A stretch of 64,000 bases of DNA from Isoperla grammatica. Lineage: Eukaryota > Arthropoda > Insecta > Plecoptera > Perlodidae. This document shows, one piece after another, positions 11,161 to 21,462 of this stretch. The stretch is from assembly GCA_945910005.1 (NCBI GenBank), contig OX246747.1:5824274-5888273 (forward strand). The letters run 5' to 3'. Every line of letters starts with the position of its first letter. The stretch's first letter is position 1. The position numbers and the translations under genes are program-made. The notes below the pieces were generated by a model. The model was given only the letters and a program-made list of their open reading frames with translations. It did no database searches and had not been told where the DNA came from.

Positions 11161-11580
11161 TGTTCGGTTTAGGTGTTTGCATTTATTCAGGTTAATATAT
11201 ATTTAATCCACTTCCCATTATTACTCTTGATTCACCCCCCTCCCTCCCCTTCATTTACCCAGTATACGTAATAGTGTCTCGAAAGAATTGCGCATCCCTA
11301 TATGCGCAGTCACGTGATACTATCAGCGTGGACTGCTTACCGTGACGACGAGGGAGGAGACACTTGCCTGTCAACTATCAACAACAGAACATCGCATACA
11401 GATATACGTGAGTACCCATATATTTCTTGTCTCCCCTCCCTATGGGTACGGCCCCTTGTTCCCTATCCCTATAATAGTGGATTCGGCCCCAACGTAATAG
11501 GGAACACGCGTATGAAAATTGTAATCGATTTTTAAATACCTTGTCTCTCATTTAATAATTTTGTGTCTTTGAATTTTGAA
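11161..11580 (+). repeat. Probable 3' LTR of the BEL/Pao element
   Basis: A purine-rich tract (ggtgggcggca) ends at 11160 and is followed by TGTTCGGTTTAGG, the usual start of BEL LTRs. The right border cannot be fixed because the 5' LTR is absent; 11580 is a guess and it could extend to the aataaa region near 11630-11800. Confidence 0.5.
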
Positions 11581-11639
11581 AAACGGATCAGTCTATGCCT
11601 CAAAATAATTGGTTTAGTAACGATAAATAAAAGGGCGCG

Positions 11640-12270
11640 AAAAACGAGCCGCCGCCATGTAGAGTGGATTTGGCGTCATGGTTTTGTACTGTGTACGCTC
11701 ACCGCCTCAGCGATTGGTCTGTTACGCCACGTCTACAGAACCATTGCGTCACAGCCATCTGTACGCGTTTCAGATCCCCGAGTTAAAACTTCAATAAATG
11801 CGACCACATTAAACCTATTTAAAAATTTATTTTTTACTTGTGACTTGCATTAATATACTGTTTGTATCTGATACTATTAAACTAAGTGTTTGGTTTAACA
11901 AAAAAAATCGTACTCGTGTTGCCTATTATTACTCGTTTTGTTTTTGGTTATTGGTAACTCATTATTTTGTAGCCACTGTGCACCCCCCCCCCCCCCTTTT
12001 TTTTCAAGAAGAAGAAAGTTCGGCAAACCCGAACCGGCGAAAATATCAAGTAGGCATAGGACGCACCCACCTACTGTACAAAACGAGTCCAAAAAGCGTG
12101 GTGCACTTGACGAACCCGGTGCCAGCGAGACAGGTGCGACACGTTGTCAGGCAAAGAGTGTTCGGGACGCGCTTAGAGTGCAGTGCCAATGAGAATGTGG
12201 CCCGGGCTAAGATAGCCTGGGCCCTCGGAGGGCTCAAACGAGGTGGCACACAAGGGACGGCTGTTAAGCA
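11640..12270. other. Region without a recognisable gene; contains a poly-C/poly-T tract
   Basis: Several overlapping frames are open here but none resembles a known protein. A run of C then T at about 11980-12004 is a simple repeat. The GC-richer part (12040-12270) may be 5' flanking sequence of the minus-strand BEL integrase scrap that follows. Confidence 0.4.
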
Positions 12271-12274
12271 CAGC

Positions 12275-12400
12275 TTAAATTTGAGCGAACAAAGTGGCAT
12301 ACTCTTCAAAGGTATGAGGAGTATCCGAGATTAAACGATGAAGAAGGAGCTTAGCGGACTTCACCCCGGCTTCCCAAAGACCGCCGAAGTTTGGGAGATG
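12275..12400 (-). pseudogene. Fragment of a second BEL/Pao integrase
   Basis: Read on the minus strand from 12400 this gives HLPNFGGLWEAGVKSAKLLL and then a segment containing ISDTPHTFEEYATLFAQI followed by a stop. NFGGLWEAGVKS is the conserved Glu-containing motif of the BEL/Pao integrase core, equivalent to HFGGLWEAGIKS of the plus-strand element at 10.1 kb. The sequences differ enough to be a separate element. Nothing else of it is recognised nearby. Confidence 0.75.
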
Positions 12401-12662
12401 GGGTTAACAAATTTAATGATATTATTATAATTATATTAATGATTTTGGAATTTCACTTGTACAATAACGCTTATCTCGTTGTTTGTAGGCGCTGTAGAGC
12501 CAACGACGACGGTAGTGTTAACCCCCTCGCCGCCGCCGCTACCCGAGCCGCCAATGGCGATGACACGTATATGTAAACAAATTCCTAATCAAATTTTTTT
12601 TTGACAACACCATTTCTTCATAATAAATCGATATGTTTATAAAGAAATTTATTATTTTATTT

Positions 12663-12750
12663 AGTAGTTAATTTAATAATAGAATTATTTATTATTTAAT
12701 ATTTTATTTTATTTATAAATTAAATAAATTGATGATTAATTAATAAATCT
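12663..12750. repeat. AT-rich direct repeat, copy 1 (copy 2 at 13023-13105)
   Basis: About 80 bases (gtagttaatttaataatag through aaattgatgattaatt) recur at 13023-13105 with few changes. The two copies bracket the first exon-like segment, and the second leads directly into the 45-bp satellite. Confidence 0.8.
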
Positions 12751-12759
12751 TTAACTTAA

Positions 12760-12975
12760 AATTGTATTTCTTTTCTGAACATTCATTTCTAAGCAATTAA
12801 GGGGTATTAAACCTAAAAAATAATGTGTTTTGTTATTTTGTTTTTTATCACCATTCTTTATTCAACTTGTTGTTTCAGAAGAAATCAGCATTCAAGCCTG
12901 GATTGGCCTATTCAGTGATATATTGCGTCAACATTCCCGTGATGATGAAGGTAAACGAGTTACCAGCGTTATTAT
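12760..12975 (+). repeat. Exon-like segment, copy 1, with splice-like borders
   Basis: A stretch from aattgtatttcttttctgaa through ttgttgtttcag is repeated at about 14425-14546. It is followed by about 72 bases ending at aag/GTAAACGAGTTACCAGCG; the second copy ends cag/GTAAAAGAGTTACCAGCG. The intron-like flanks are better conserved than the middle. It looks like one small exon with its flanking introns duplicated around the satellite. No protein family is recognised. Confidence 0.5.
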
Positions 12976-13116
12976 TAAATTGTATTCCAACGAATGAATT
13001 CACTGACGTAGCCGCATTTCCAGTAGTTAATTTATTAATAGAATTATTTATCATTTAATATTTTATTTTATTTATAAATTAAATAAATTGATGATTAATT
13101 GTGTGTATACAAGTGT

Positions 13117-14286
13117 GTGAATACAAGTGTATACAGTTCTTATGTAGGGTAGATCATGCAAGCACTGTACAGTGTGCACATACAGTCATTATGTAGGAGA
13201 GGGCATGCAAGCACTGTACAGTGTATACAGTCATTATGTAGGAGAGAGCATGCAAGCACTGTACAGTGTATACAGTCATTATGTAGGAGAGAGCATGCAA
13301 GCACTGTACAGTGTATACAGTCATTATGTAGGAGAGAGCATGCAAGCACTGTACAGTGTATACAGTCATTATGTAGGAGAGAGCATGCAAGCACTGTACA
13401 GTGTATACAGTCATTATGTAGGAGAGAGCATGCAAGCACTGTACAGTGTATACAGTCATTATGTAGGAGAGAGCATGCAAGCACTGTACAGTGTATACAG
13501 TCATTATGTAGGAGAGAGCATGCAAGCACTGCTCAGTGTATACAGTCATTATGTAGGAGAGAGCATGCAAGCACTGCTCAGTGTATACAGTCATTATGTA
13601 GGAGAGAGCATGCAAGCACTGCTCAGTGTATACAGTCATTATGTAGGAGAGAGCATGCAAGCACTGTACAGTGTATACAGTCATTATGTAGGAGAGAGCA
13701 TGCAAGCACTGCTCAGTGTATACAGTCATTATGTAGGAGAGAGCATGCAAGCACTGTACAGAGTATACAGTCATTATGTAGGAGAGAGCATGCAAGCACT
13801 GTACAGTGTATACAGTCATTATGTAGGAGAGAGCATGCAAGCACTGTACAGTGTATACAGTCATTATGTAGGAGAGAGCATGCAAGCACTGTACAGTGTA
13901 TACAGTCATTATGTAGGAGAGAGCATGCAAGCACTGCTCAGTGTATACAGTCATTATGTAGGAGAGAGCATGCAAGCACTGTACAGTGTATACAGTCATT
14001 ATGTAGGAGAGAGCATGCAAGCACTGTACAGTGTATACAGTCATTATGTAGGAGAGAGCATGCAAGCACTGTACAGTGTATACAGTCATTATGTAGGAGA
14101 GAGCATGCAAGCACTGTACAGTGTATACAGTCATTATGTAGGAGAGAGCATGCAAGCACTGTACAGTGTATACAGTCATTATGTAGGAGATAGCATGCAA
14201 GCACTGCTCAGTGTATACAGTCATTATGTAGGAGAGAGCATGTAGAGAGCACTGTACAGTGTATACAGTCATTATGTAGGAGAGAC
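13117..14286. repeat. Satellite array: 45-bp unit, about 25 copies
   Basis: The unit starts GCATGCAAGCACTG, then TACAGTGTATACAG, then TCATTATGTAGGAGAGA, 45 bases in all, repeated head to tail with very few changes. The commonest change is TAC to CTC after CACTG. It contains three small palindromes in a row: GCATGC, CTGTACAG and GTATAC. Because 45 is a multiple of three, every frame without a stop stays open, which explains the long repetitive ORFs on both strands. The left edge (13117-13200) and the last copies are more diverged. Confidence 0.97.
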
Positions 14287-14424
14287 TAAAACATAATTAT
14301 CTTGTTTTTATACGGATTCAAACAAGTTTGCATAGATTCGGTATTTAAGTAGCTGAAGGTGAAAGTTACCATTTTAACTGTTTAGACTTAGAGACTGCAA
14401 AACCGTTTCATGCAATCTTTAACC

Positions 14425-14650
14425 AAAATTGTATTTTTTTTCTGAACATTCATTTCTCAGCAATTAAGGGGTATTAAACCTTAAAAAATAAAGTGTAATG
14501 TTATTTTGTTTTTTATCCCCATTCTTTATTTAACTTGTTGTTTCAGATGAAAGCAACGTTCAAGAAACCCGATCATCTTTCAGAAGCAGACTTCGGCAAT
14601 ATTTCCGTAGGGCTTCAGGTAAAAGAGTTACCAGCGTTATTATTATATTG
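14425..14650 (+). repeat. Exon-like segment, copy 2
   Basis: Second copy of the segment at 12760-12975. After ttgttgtttcag it carries ATGAAAGCAACGTTCAAG and ends CTTCAG/GTAAAAGAG. The spacing places the satellite exactly between the two copies, as if the array expanded inside or between duplicated introns. Confidence 0.5.
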
Positions 14651-16030
14651 ACAACTTTCTTTGATCCATGTTAATATTAAATTCATTTTTTTGTTATATA
14701 ATACAATGCCACGTTATATAATCAAGAAATATATATTCAAAAGTCTCAACTTTATATATAATATTGTTCACCATTTTCTGGGTTTCGTCACACGAAATAA
14801 ATTGAGAAGGTGGTTGTGCAGGGGTTGCCGCACGAGAAACAACGCATCGAAACAACGCATCCTTCCAACTAAAAGCGGTACCGTTATATTTTATGGTTAA
14901 ACCTTTCTACGTCAACAAACAAGACCCCATAGATAGTTGAGACCGTGGCGAGGTTATGGGGCTTCTCACTAACATCAACTTGCAAGTATATAATATTCAT
15001 GTGTAGTTAATTACGTTTAAAAATTGTGTCTGCGAAAAACTTATTAAACTATATCAAACGTATTCTTGAATAATAGTATTAGGCTGCAAGCCTTTATAGT
15101 ATAGTTATGTTTTGAAAAAGTTCTTAAACCTTCTGCCACACTAATAAAGTGTTAACTTTCCATTTGCAAGCCTTCTAGCTACAGTTTGTTGTTGATATAG
15201 GTTTTAAGTGGGAGAAAACGGATAACCGAAGAGTATTAATGGAAAGTTACAATATTGCGCTGCAGAGGATCAACTTTTTAACAAAGTATAGGCTATACAA
15301 AACATTGATAGTCTAAATCTAGTCCTCGGCAGCCAAATATTAAAGACAAAACGTGGATTTTCTAGAGGGGAACGTTGGGCAAGACATGTAAAGATAAAGA
15401 TACAAGAAGTGCAAAGCGAGGTAACATGAATGATGGAAGGAGATTTATTGTGTTGCATGGATGCGTAGGGTGGGGGGGGGGGGGGGGTAGAGGTGGTTTT
15501 GTCCCTGAAACCAGTTTACTCTTTGCTTCTGGTAGTAACACTGGTGACTATCATGGTGAAATGAATAGCAATAACTTAGCTACAATTAAAACTAAAAACA
15601 GTTTGCACTTCACTACACCAGCTACCGAATAACTTTCTTACTCACCGGCGGGACAAGAAAGTTTTGTTTTGTTCACTAAATCCCAATTAGAAACGTTTTT
15701 TTTTGTCCTCGAGCGAGAAGGCTCTTAGGCCAAAAGCTTTAATAGATATCAAGGATGCCATAATAGTCTTCTCTCTTCTGGGCATTGCTTAGTACTCGAT
15801 AAGTAACTACCATACGGAGCAACGTGACACTGCATTGTGCAGAAGAGCAATATGGAGGCACATATTTGACTAAGATACTTTGTATGAAACGCAAGGTACC
15901 AATTTGAGTTTCGTTTGAGTGGTTTGATGGCTAAAGATGGAACCGTTGAGTGAGAAATATATTACATGTTGATTAATATAACATATTATGTAAGACATTT
16001 ATTATATTTCTCGCCCAACGGGTGAAACTC
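14651..16030. other. Intergenic, no recognised gene; contains a poly-G run
   Basis: I see no convincing coding sequence in about 1.4 kb. There is a run of about 17 G at about 15472-15488 and several short AT-rich stretches. The short segment at 16035-16075 (cagccaatgttcctgtgatg then gcaggtgaacg) vaguely resembles the end of the exon-like segment at 12935-12955, but the match is too short to rely on. Confidence 0.45.
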
Positions 16031-16119
16031 TTCCCTAGGAGTTGCAATCTATGCAGCCAATGTTCCTGTGATGGCAGGTGAACGTGACGCAATGCCGAGC
16101 GGCATGAAGAGCGCCCATC

Positions 16120-16860
16120 ACCTTCTACGGGGTAGAGGACTACCGCTCGATGCTAAACATCATAAAGTCAACCACCTCTGGCCAATTCACGCTATCATCC
16201 ACCCGTGACGCGTTCCGCATAAAGGCCGCCAACATCGCCACGTACGATCAGCTGATCGCCGCCTTCCGCCGCGAGGACCTTCAATTCTTCAATTTTGTCC
16301 AAAGCGGACCAAAAACAACGAAAATTTGTCCTCCGTGGCCTCTCGGCCACAGTCCACGTCGACGACATCAAGGCCCACCTCACCGAGCAACGCTTCAACT
16401 TCACGGAAGTTACGCAGCTCCTTCACCCTCCCGTCGACGGGGTCCGCAGACCGATGCCACTCTACGTCGTAACCATGAAAATCTCCGATTCGAGCGACGG
16501 AAGGTCACTCTCGACAATTGAAAGAGTGTGCTACCTTCGGGTCACCGTTGAAAAATACAGGGGACCACAGGGACCGCGGCAGTGCTACAACTGCCAAAAA
16601 TACGGCCACAGTTCCGCTTTCTGTACCCTCCCACCTTCCTGCTTCAAGTGCGCACGAACCCACCCGTCCAGTGAGTGCACCAAGCCTCCCTCCTTGCCTG
16701 CCCTGTGTATCAACTGCAACGGCGACCACCCGGCATCATCCCGCCGCTGCCCAGCCTTCCTGCGCATCAGAGACCAACAGGCTCAACGCGCCCTCCCGTT
16801 TCGCTGTCCCGGCGACAAAATAAGAAATCCACCACCCCGGGGTTCCCGCCCCTACCTACA
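16120..16860 (+). pseudogene. Jockey-type LINE ORF1 (gag-like, PRE_C2HC and zinc knuckles), frameshifted
   Basis: The first frame (16150 to about 16290) gives IKSTTSGQFTLSSTRDAFRIK and LIAAFRREDLQFFNF. The second (16295-16860) gives KFVLRGLSATVHVDDIKAHL, then MPLYVVTMK, then three knuckles: CYNCQKYGHSSAFC, CFKCARTHPSSEC and CINCNGDHPASSRRC. This is the arrangement of the jockey nucleic-acid-binding protein. One frameshift near 16290 divides it. No ORF2 follows, so only ORF1 survives. Confidence 0.88.
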
Positions 16861-17100
16861 CACCCATACACCCGCACTGGTGTCTCGTACGCTTATCAGA
16901 GGCGACTACAGGTGTGAGCGTGCTGTGCAAATCATCATAAGGAACAAAATACCTCACGTTTATTGTATATTATTATTATTCTATATTGATTATATTAAGC
17001 TTAATTTCAAAAACATTTATGTATAACAAATAAAGACAATAAGGGATTTGCTCATTGTATTTTCGTCGACTTTTTTTGTTAAAAAAATAATCGGAGTTTG
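16861..17100 (+). other. Short AT-rich spacer after the LINE ORF1
   Basis: The ORF1 frame runs on to 17026 but loses its zinc-knuckle character after about 16860. The rest is AT-rich with ataaataaag-type polyadenylation words. Nothing else is recognised. Confidence 0.4.
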
Positions 17101-17139
17101 ATGTAGTTTTCTCAGTTGCAACAGTTAAAATTAACGTAA

Positions 17140-17336
17140 AAAACTACTCCCCAATCCGCTTGTAGAGCATATTGACCCGCATTTGACTATTGTCGTGGCA
17201 CAACACCATGACAGCGACGCTCTCGCCGGAATTCCTCGTCTGGGCAATGATGATGGTGCCGGATGTAGTACGGCCATCGACTCCCAACATGACTTCGCTG
17301 ATGACGAGTCTCTGGAGTCAGATGGAGGTAAATAGC
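17140..17336 (+). other. Short acidic coding-like segment with possible donor site
   Basis: A plus-strand frame without stops reads LVEHIDPHLTIVVAQHHDSD and later SQHDFADDESLESDGG, then meets GTAAATAG. Acid-rich exons of this sort occur in transposon DNA-binding proteins, but no family is identified. It may equally be chance. Confidence 0.2.
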
Positions 17337-17733
17337 CCATGTTTTTAGTGTGAACTTCTGCAACATATTATTGACTAGACCAAGTGGGTGAGACTACTGA
17401 GTGTGTATGCCTCATGGAAATGCAGCTATGATGCAGATGGCTCCCTTTTGGAGGATGAATATTCTGGTTTTATTATTATATTACAGAGATATATTATTTA
17501 CTATTCAGCGAACGTATGGACATGGCCTACCGCAATACAGTAAATCTTTTCTATAAGTTCTATCTTTATTTACATGTTTGACAGTCTCTATTTATAAGTT
17601 TCAATTTTAGTTCTTGGTGTTTAGCCTATTAACTAGCCAGACATATTTTCTTGCATAATTATTATACAGGATGGTTTGAAAGTTTCTGAGCCCCATACTG
17701 TTTATTATGTTTACAGACGTGGAAATGGAACAG

Positions 17734-18045
17734 TTTGATTTGATTATTTGGGCTTAACGTCTCATATTTTTGCAACGAGGCTAATCGAGACAATGAGTGG
17801 GTGATATATGAAGATAAAATAGGGGGCTGTTTAAAGGAAAGGGGCCAATAGGAGGGGGGGGGTGGAAAGGGGAAGGTGGAGGAAAGGGGCTTGGGCTGTG
17901 GACTGCATTTCGTCTGACTCCTCCTCCTCGACCAGTCCGGCTAGGGTGACCCTACCAGAAGCATACGCTTCCGCCGGCATAGCTCTCGGGATCATCAAAG
18001 CACACAAACCTGCCCACCACGATAAGGTAGCAGTCCCTGGGCAGG
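17734..18045 (+). mobile_element. SINE-like element, type I 3' end, with 13-bp target duplication
   Basis: The element starts tttgatttgattatttgggc and ends ctgggcag. It is flanked by perfect copies of ggaaatggaacag at 17721-17733 and 18046-18058. The middle is a variant lacking the long central segment and instead reads gggggctgtttaaaggaaag. The target duplication supports target-primed reverse transcription. Confidence 0.88.
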
Positions 18046-18049
18046 GGAA

Positions 18050-18463
18050 ATGGAACAGAACCACGAACCATTTCCACTCATCTGCCAGACTCCAGAGACG
18101 CCACGGCCTGCTACCGAATCTGCTGTTACTGCTACTTCCTCTCGCAGCTCTAGCAGATGTCGGAGTAGGCTGGCCGTAATCAGCGAAGAGCATGAAGAAA
18201 GGATGTCGCAGCTCACGTGTGATGCTACAAGGCAAACAAGCCTACACGAGCTGCGCATCTTGGAGTCGAGGGCTGCGGCTGAATTCAGAGCCCAGCGGGA
18301 GGAGTTCCTACTCGAGGTTTCTCGGAGGCAGGCCCTAGCAGAGGAAGCCTTCGAGAAAAAGCGTCGCTGTCTGGTGCTTAAGCAAATGCGGGAAAAGCAT
18401 GACCTTGAATGCAAGCGGTTGGGGAAGTTAGAGGTGGATGTGGCAGTCACTGTACCCGTTTGA
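18050..18463 (+). pseudogene. Coiled-coil C-terminal part of a transposon-type DNA-binding protein
   Basis: The 137-aa frame is disordered and Ser/Thr-rich at first, then forms a long charged helix from about residue 60 (ELRILESRAAAEFRAQREEF, then LAEEAFEKKRRCLVLKQM). This layout matches the C-terminus of Myb/MADF-like accessory proteins of PIF/Harbinger elements. No Myb or MADF domain is visible upstream, where a SINE copy sits, so it is at best a last exon. The first ATG lies in the SINE target duplication. Confidence 0.4.
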
Positions 18464-19200
18464 TGCAGTGCAGTGGGGGATTGAATATTGCACAATTTTT
18501 TTTCAATGGTGTTGTCCTGTCCGTTTTCTTATTTTTTATCTATTGGTGCATACTTTTCACGTCACTCATATTTCATATTTATTTCATTTCACTGACCATT
18601 AAAATTACTAAACTAATGTGTGAACTTAACTTCTTTATTTATTGTTATTGTGGTTTTTAGTATGGTGGTGGTGGCGTGATATGTTTTTTTTTTATTAATC
18701 ATACTAACATAACTATATGGGACTGTAGGTGAAGAAACGGTAACCCAACAGCTTACTTTGCAGTGAAGTTGTAAATATTTGCGCATTACATTTCCCTTTG
18801 TACACAATACACAAAGCCATTTGCAGACTTTGCATGCCACCTAATTTCTAATGAAATAAGGTCAGTCGAGTTGGCACTAGTTATGTTCGATTTATTATTT
18901 GATGCTTACATGGAATTATTTTCAAGTGAATAACGATGCAAATGCAAGCTTAGAAACAGTGTTTTGAGAGAAACGCAACCCCATGTGTTTCCCCACCGTC
19001 GAGGGAACGGTCATGACCAACGAAGAAACAATTGCAGATGCCATATTCTTGACATTTGCCATGTATTATGTATTTTCAGTGCAGTATCACGCACAAGGTA
19101 TATACCTTTTGTGTTTCCATTTTAACTTTCAGATGTCGAACTTATATTATGTAAAAAATAAATAAAATAATTAAAGAAAATAATGTATCGAAACAAAAGT
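18464..19200. other. Non-coding spacer
   Basis: About 0.7 kb of AT-rich sequence without a recognised gene. Short ORFs on both strands have no family resemblance. Confidence 0.45.
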
Positions 19201-19220
19201 CAAATAAATAAATATTCGAG

Positions 19221-19511
19221 ATGCTCACTCCAGTAGCAGTGCAAGCGGCCCCTTTCTACGAGAGGACGGTCATCCATGCTGGAGTTAACAACGTGTTTCG
19301 CCGCGAAACTCCCGAAGCCATGGCCGGAGATGTGGCTGATCTCATCAAGCAGGTTAAGAGGGTAAATCTCTCCATTGTTGTGGTTGTTTCAGGTATCTTG
19401 CCTCCATCCCAGGACAACCACAAGCTGTTACGCCAAGACGAGAAGCTTCGTCGAGTAAACGCCGTTGCCGTGGAAGTAATTGTCTCGCTGCAACAACTGT
19501 GGACGCCTTAA
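19221..19511 (+). pseudogene. SGNH-hydrolase-like fragment
   Basis: The 96-aa frame contains VIHAGVNNVFRRETPEAMAG, then VADLIKQVKRVNLSIVVVVS and GILPPSQDNHKLLRQDEKL. The HAG-N-N/D block and the following RIP-like IVVVSGILP correspond to the block III region (GxND) of SGNH/GDSL-type hydrolases, which occur as domains in several animal transposon proteins. The nucleophile Ser block and the C-terminal DxxH block are missing, so it is a fragment. Confidence 0.5.
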
Positions 19512-19534
19512 GGGGTGAGTTTTGTAGATCTATC

Positions 19535-20030
19535 TCTCTGAGTAGGAAGAAGATGCAATTGCTAACTGGGTGTCGGTCTGTGCACGGCGTGCCTTACCAA
19601 TCAGTAAAGACAACTTGCTGGACTTGATCCAGCAAACCATTGTTCATGATGAGTGTGAACCCCGAATAAGTCCCCTATTTGAGAGTAATGGCGAACCGCG
19701 AGGATGAACTTTATCACTGGCTAGCCCTTCGCGGCTAGACCACGAAACTGCAAGAGGAGCTCGCCTTGCCCAGAAGACGCTTTCAGATTATGAGAGAGCG
19801 CATCCCTGGCTGGAAGGTGTCAAGGAACAACTCAAAAAACGAATACAAAGGGCTCGAGAGGGCCGCTCTTGCTCTAGGTCCCCGGACCGCAACAAAAAAA
19901 CAGAAACCTTCAGAGAGAAGGCCTCCTTCTCGAAAAGAAACGACGGGAAGCTCAGAAGAGCCAGGAGCATCGGCGAGGGAAGGATCCAGGGGAGAGGGAG
20001 AGCTCAAAGCGAAAACATGAGCGATCCCTC
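19535..20030 (+). pseudogene. HTH-like transposase fragment and basic region
   Basis: A plus-strand frame from about 19551 reads EDAIANWVSVCARRALPISK and DNLLDLIQQTIVHDECEPRI. This resembles the CENP-B-type HTH linker of pogo/Tigger-like transposases (W...A.rG.PiTk..LL..v). Further on, other frames give a basic segment rich in Arg, Lys and Ser (to 20020). Frames are broken and no DDE core follows. Family assignment is tentative. Confidence 0.3.
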
Positions 20031-20135
20031 GATGAGATTCCCACCTCCGAACTGGAGAGGATCATCAATAGTATATCTTAATAAATAATATAATACATAA
20101 TACAATAATTTTGTTGTAAGGCATCTAAATGTGGA

Positions 20136-20767
20136 TTGATTGATTTATATTTGGGCTTAACGTCTTATATTTTTGCAATTTGGCTAATCAAGACGAAGAG
20201 TAGGTGATAATGAAGATGAAATTGGGGGTTCTTTGGAGGAAAGGGGCAAGTAGGAGGGCGCGTGAGGAAAGGGCAAACGGGGGAAAAAGGGATTCGGGTG
20301 TGGACTGCACTTTGTCTGACTTCTCCCCCTCGACCAGTCCGGCTAGGGTGGCCCTACCAGAAGCATACGCTTCCGCCGGCATAGCTCTCGGTATCAACAA
20401 AGCACGAAAACCTGCCCACCACGATAAGGTAACAGTCTCTGGGCAGGTCAAGATTGATTGATTCATGGGGCTTAACGTCTCATATTTTTCAACTATGGCC
20501 AATCGAGACGATGAGCGGGTGATAATGAAGATGAGAAAGATGATGATGAAGAATAAAGCCAGATCCGAATCAGGTCCATTGTACGTCGCGTGGGTCGTCA
20601 TACGGGAGTCCAGCAAGGGAGGGGCAGGGCCATGTGGGAGGAGAAATCTTCAGTGGGACAGTGGGGGGGGGGGGAATGGGCAGGGTCTCCTTTTGTCGCC
20701 TCTTACGACTAGCAGAGTCACTCTGGGCCTATTCTTCCCCGGGCCCAGACGGGCTCTGGGCAGGTCA
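20136..20767 (+). mobile_element. SINE-like element (type I) hosting a nested type II copy
   Basis: The outer copy is flanked by aaatgtgga at 20127-20135 and 20768-20776. It reads ttgattgatttatatttggg, then the type I body, to tctctgggcaggtca. At 20452-20753 a second family member is inserted into its last bases. The outer flank is thus older than the inner insertion. Confidence 0.85.
20452..20753 (+). mobile_element. SINE-like element (type II 3' end) nested in the type I copy
   Basis: This copy starts gattgattgattcatggggc and ends with the type II 3' part (ttttgtcgcctcttacgact, then cccgggcccagacggg). It is flanked by a 15-bp direct duplication of the host element tail, ctctgggcaggtcaa, at 20437-20451 and 20754-20768. 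The nested pair shows that both 3' types were mobile. Confidence 0.88.
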
Positions 20768-21076
20768 AAATGTGGACATTTTCAACTCTTCTTTACTTCA
20801 TTTACGGACATATGTGTTGAATGCTCTGTATTAGTTATATTTATCAGCTTTGTTTATTAATAATATGTGCTGTTTGTGTTGTGTTTTGTTGACTTTATTC
20901 TACTTTCTTGGTTTTTAACTGTTGCTAAGGCCGCAAGCACGAACAGTCAACAGCTAGTATAATGCTGGATGATGCTGAAATGTTGCAAAGTATGCTTTGC
21001 TGTCCCTAAGTCAAGCCTTTGACACTGATAGCCCATGCCCGACTGTGGACGCAAGTTAGTTAGTTCGGCAATTCAT

Positions 21077-21319
21077 GATTAATGGATTGATGGTTGATTA
21101 ATGGGGCTTAACGTCTCATATTTATGCAACGATGGCTAATCGAGACGATGAGCGGGTGATAATGAAATTGGAATTGTCCAGCAAGGGAGGGCAGGGTCAA
21201 GTGGGAGGAGAAATATTCAGTGGGACAGTGGGGGGGAAGGGTCAGGGTCTCCTTTTGTCGCCTCTTACGACTAGCAGAGTCACTCTGGGCCTATTCTTTC
21301 CCGGGCCCAGACGGTTTTT
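21077..21319 (+). mobile_element. SINE-like element, short type II copy with 9-bp target duplication
   Basis: Flanked by gcaattcat at 21068-21076 and 21320-21328. Head, shortened middle (it jumps from gataatgaa to attggaattgtccagcaagg) and the type II end ccgggcccagacgg are present. Confidence 0.85.
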
Positions 21320-21462
21320 GCAATTCATAAATTCTCCCTTTTTACTTATTGAATTTGGTAATTGGTTTTGGTATTTTGGGCATTATATTATTACATAGAC
21401 ATTTTTTGGTAAAATAAATGGTTTTATAAACAGCGTAATCCAATTAAGTTGTGCTCTTTCAG

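Larger units (their letters stand above)
5628..11580 (+). mobile_element. BEL/Pao LTR retrotransposon, degenerate, 5' LTR missing
   Basis: Gag, aspartic protease, RT, RNase H and integrase follow in BEL/Pao order on the plus strand over about 5.4 kb, ending in a probable 3' LTR that starts TGTTCGG at 11161. The left end abuts 28S-like sequence and no 5' LTR is visible. It carries frameshifts in gag, a nonsense codon at 7913, a lost RT Asp, a deletion in the integrase core and two SINE-like insertions (8504-8546 and 10376-10757). It is therefore non-autonomous and old. Confidence 0.9.

Noticed and set aside
13140..14272. Long repetitive ORFs on both strands (for example 372 aa minus, 357 aa plus) in the 45-bp array
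   Set aside because: The unit length is a multiple of three, so open frames are automatic; the peptides are simple repeats without a start context or family.
13117..14286. CRISPR array
   Set aside because: There are no unique spacers; the whole 45-bp unit repeats, and the genome is eukaryotic.
16035..16075. Third copy of the exon-like block of 12.9 and 14.6 kb
   Set aside because: Resemblance is limited to about 25 bases and the flanks do not match.
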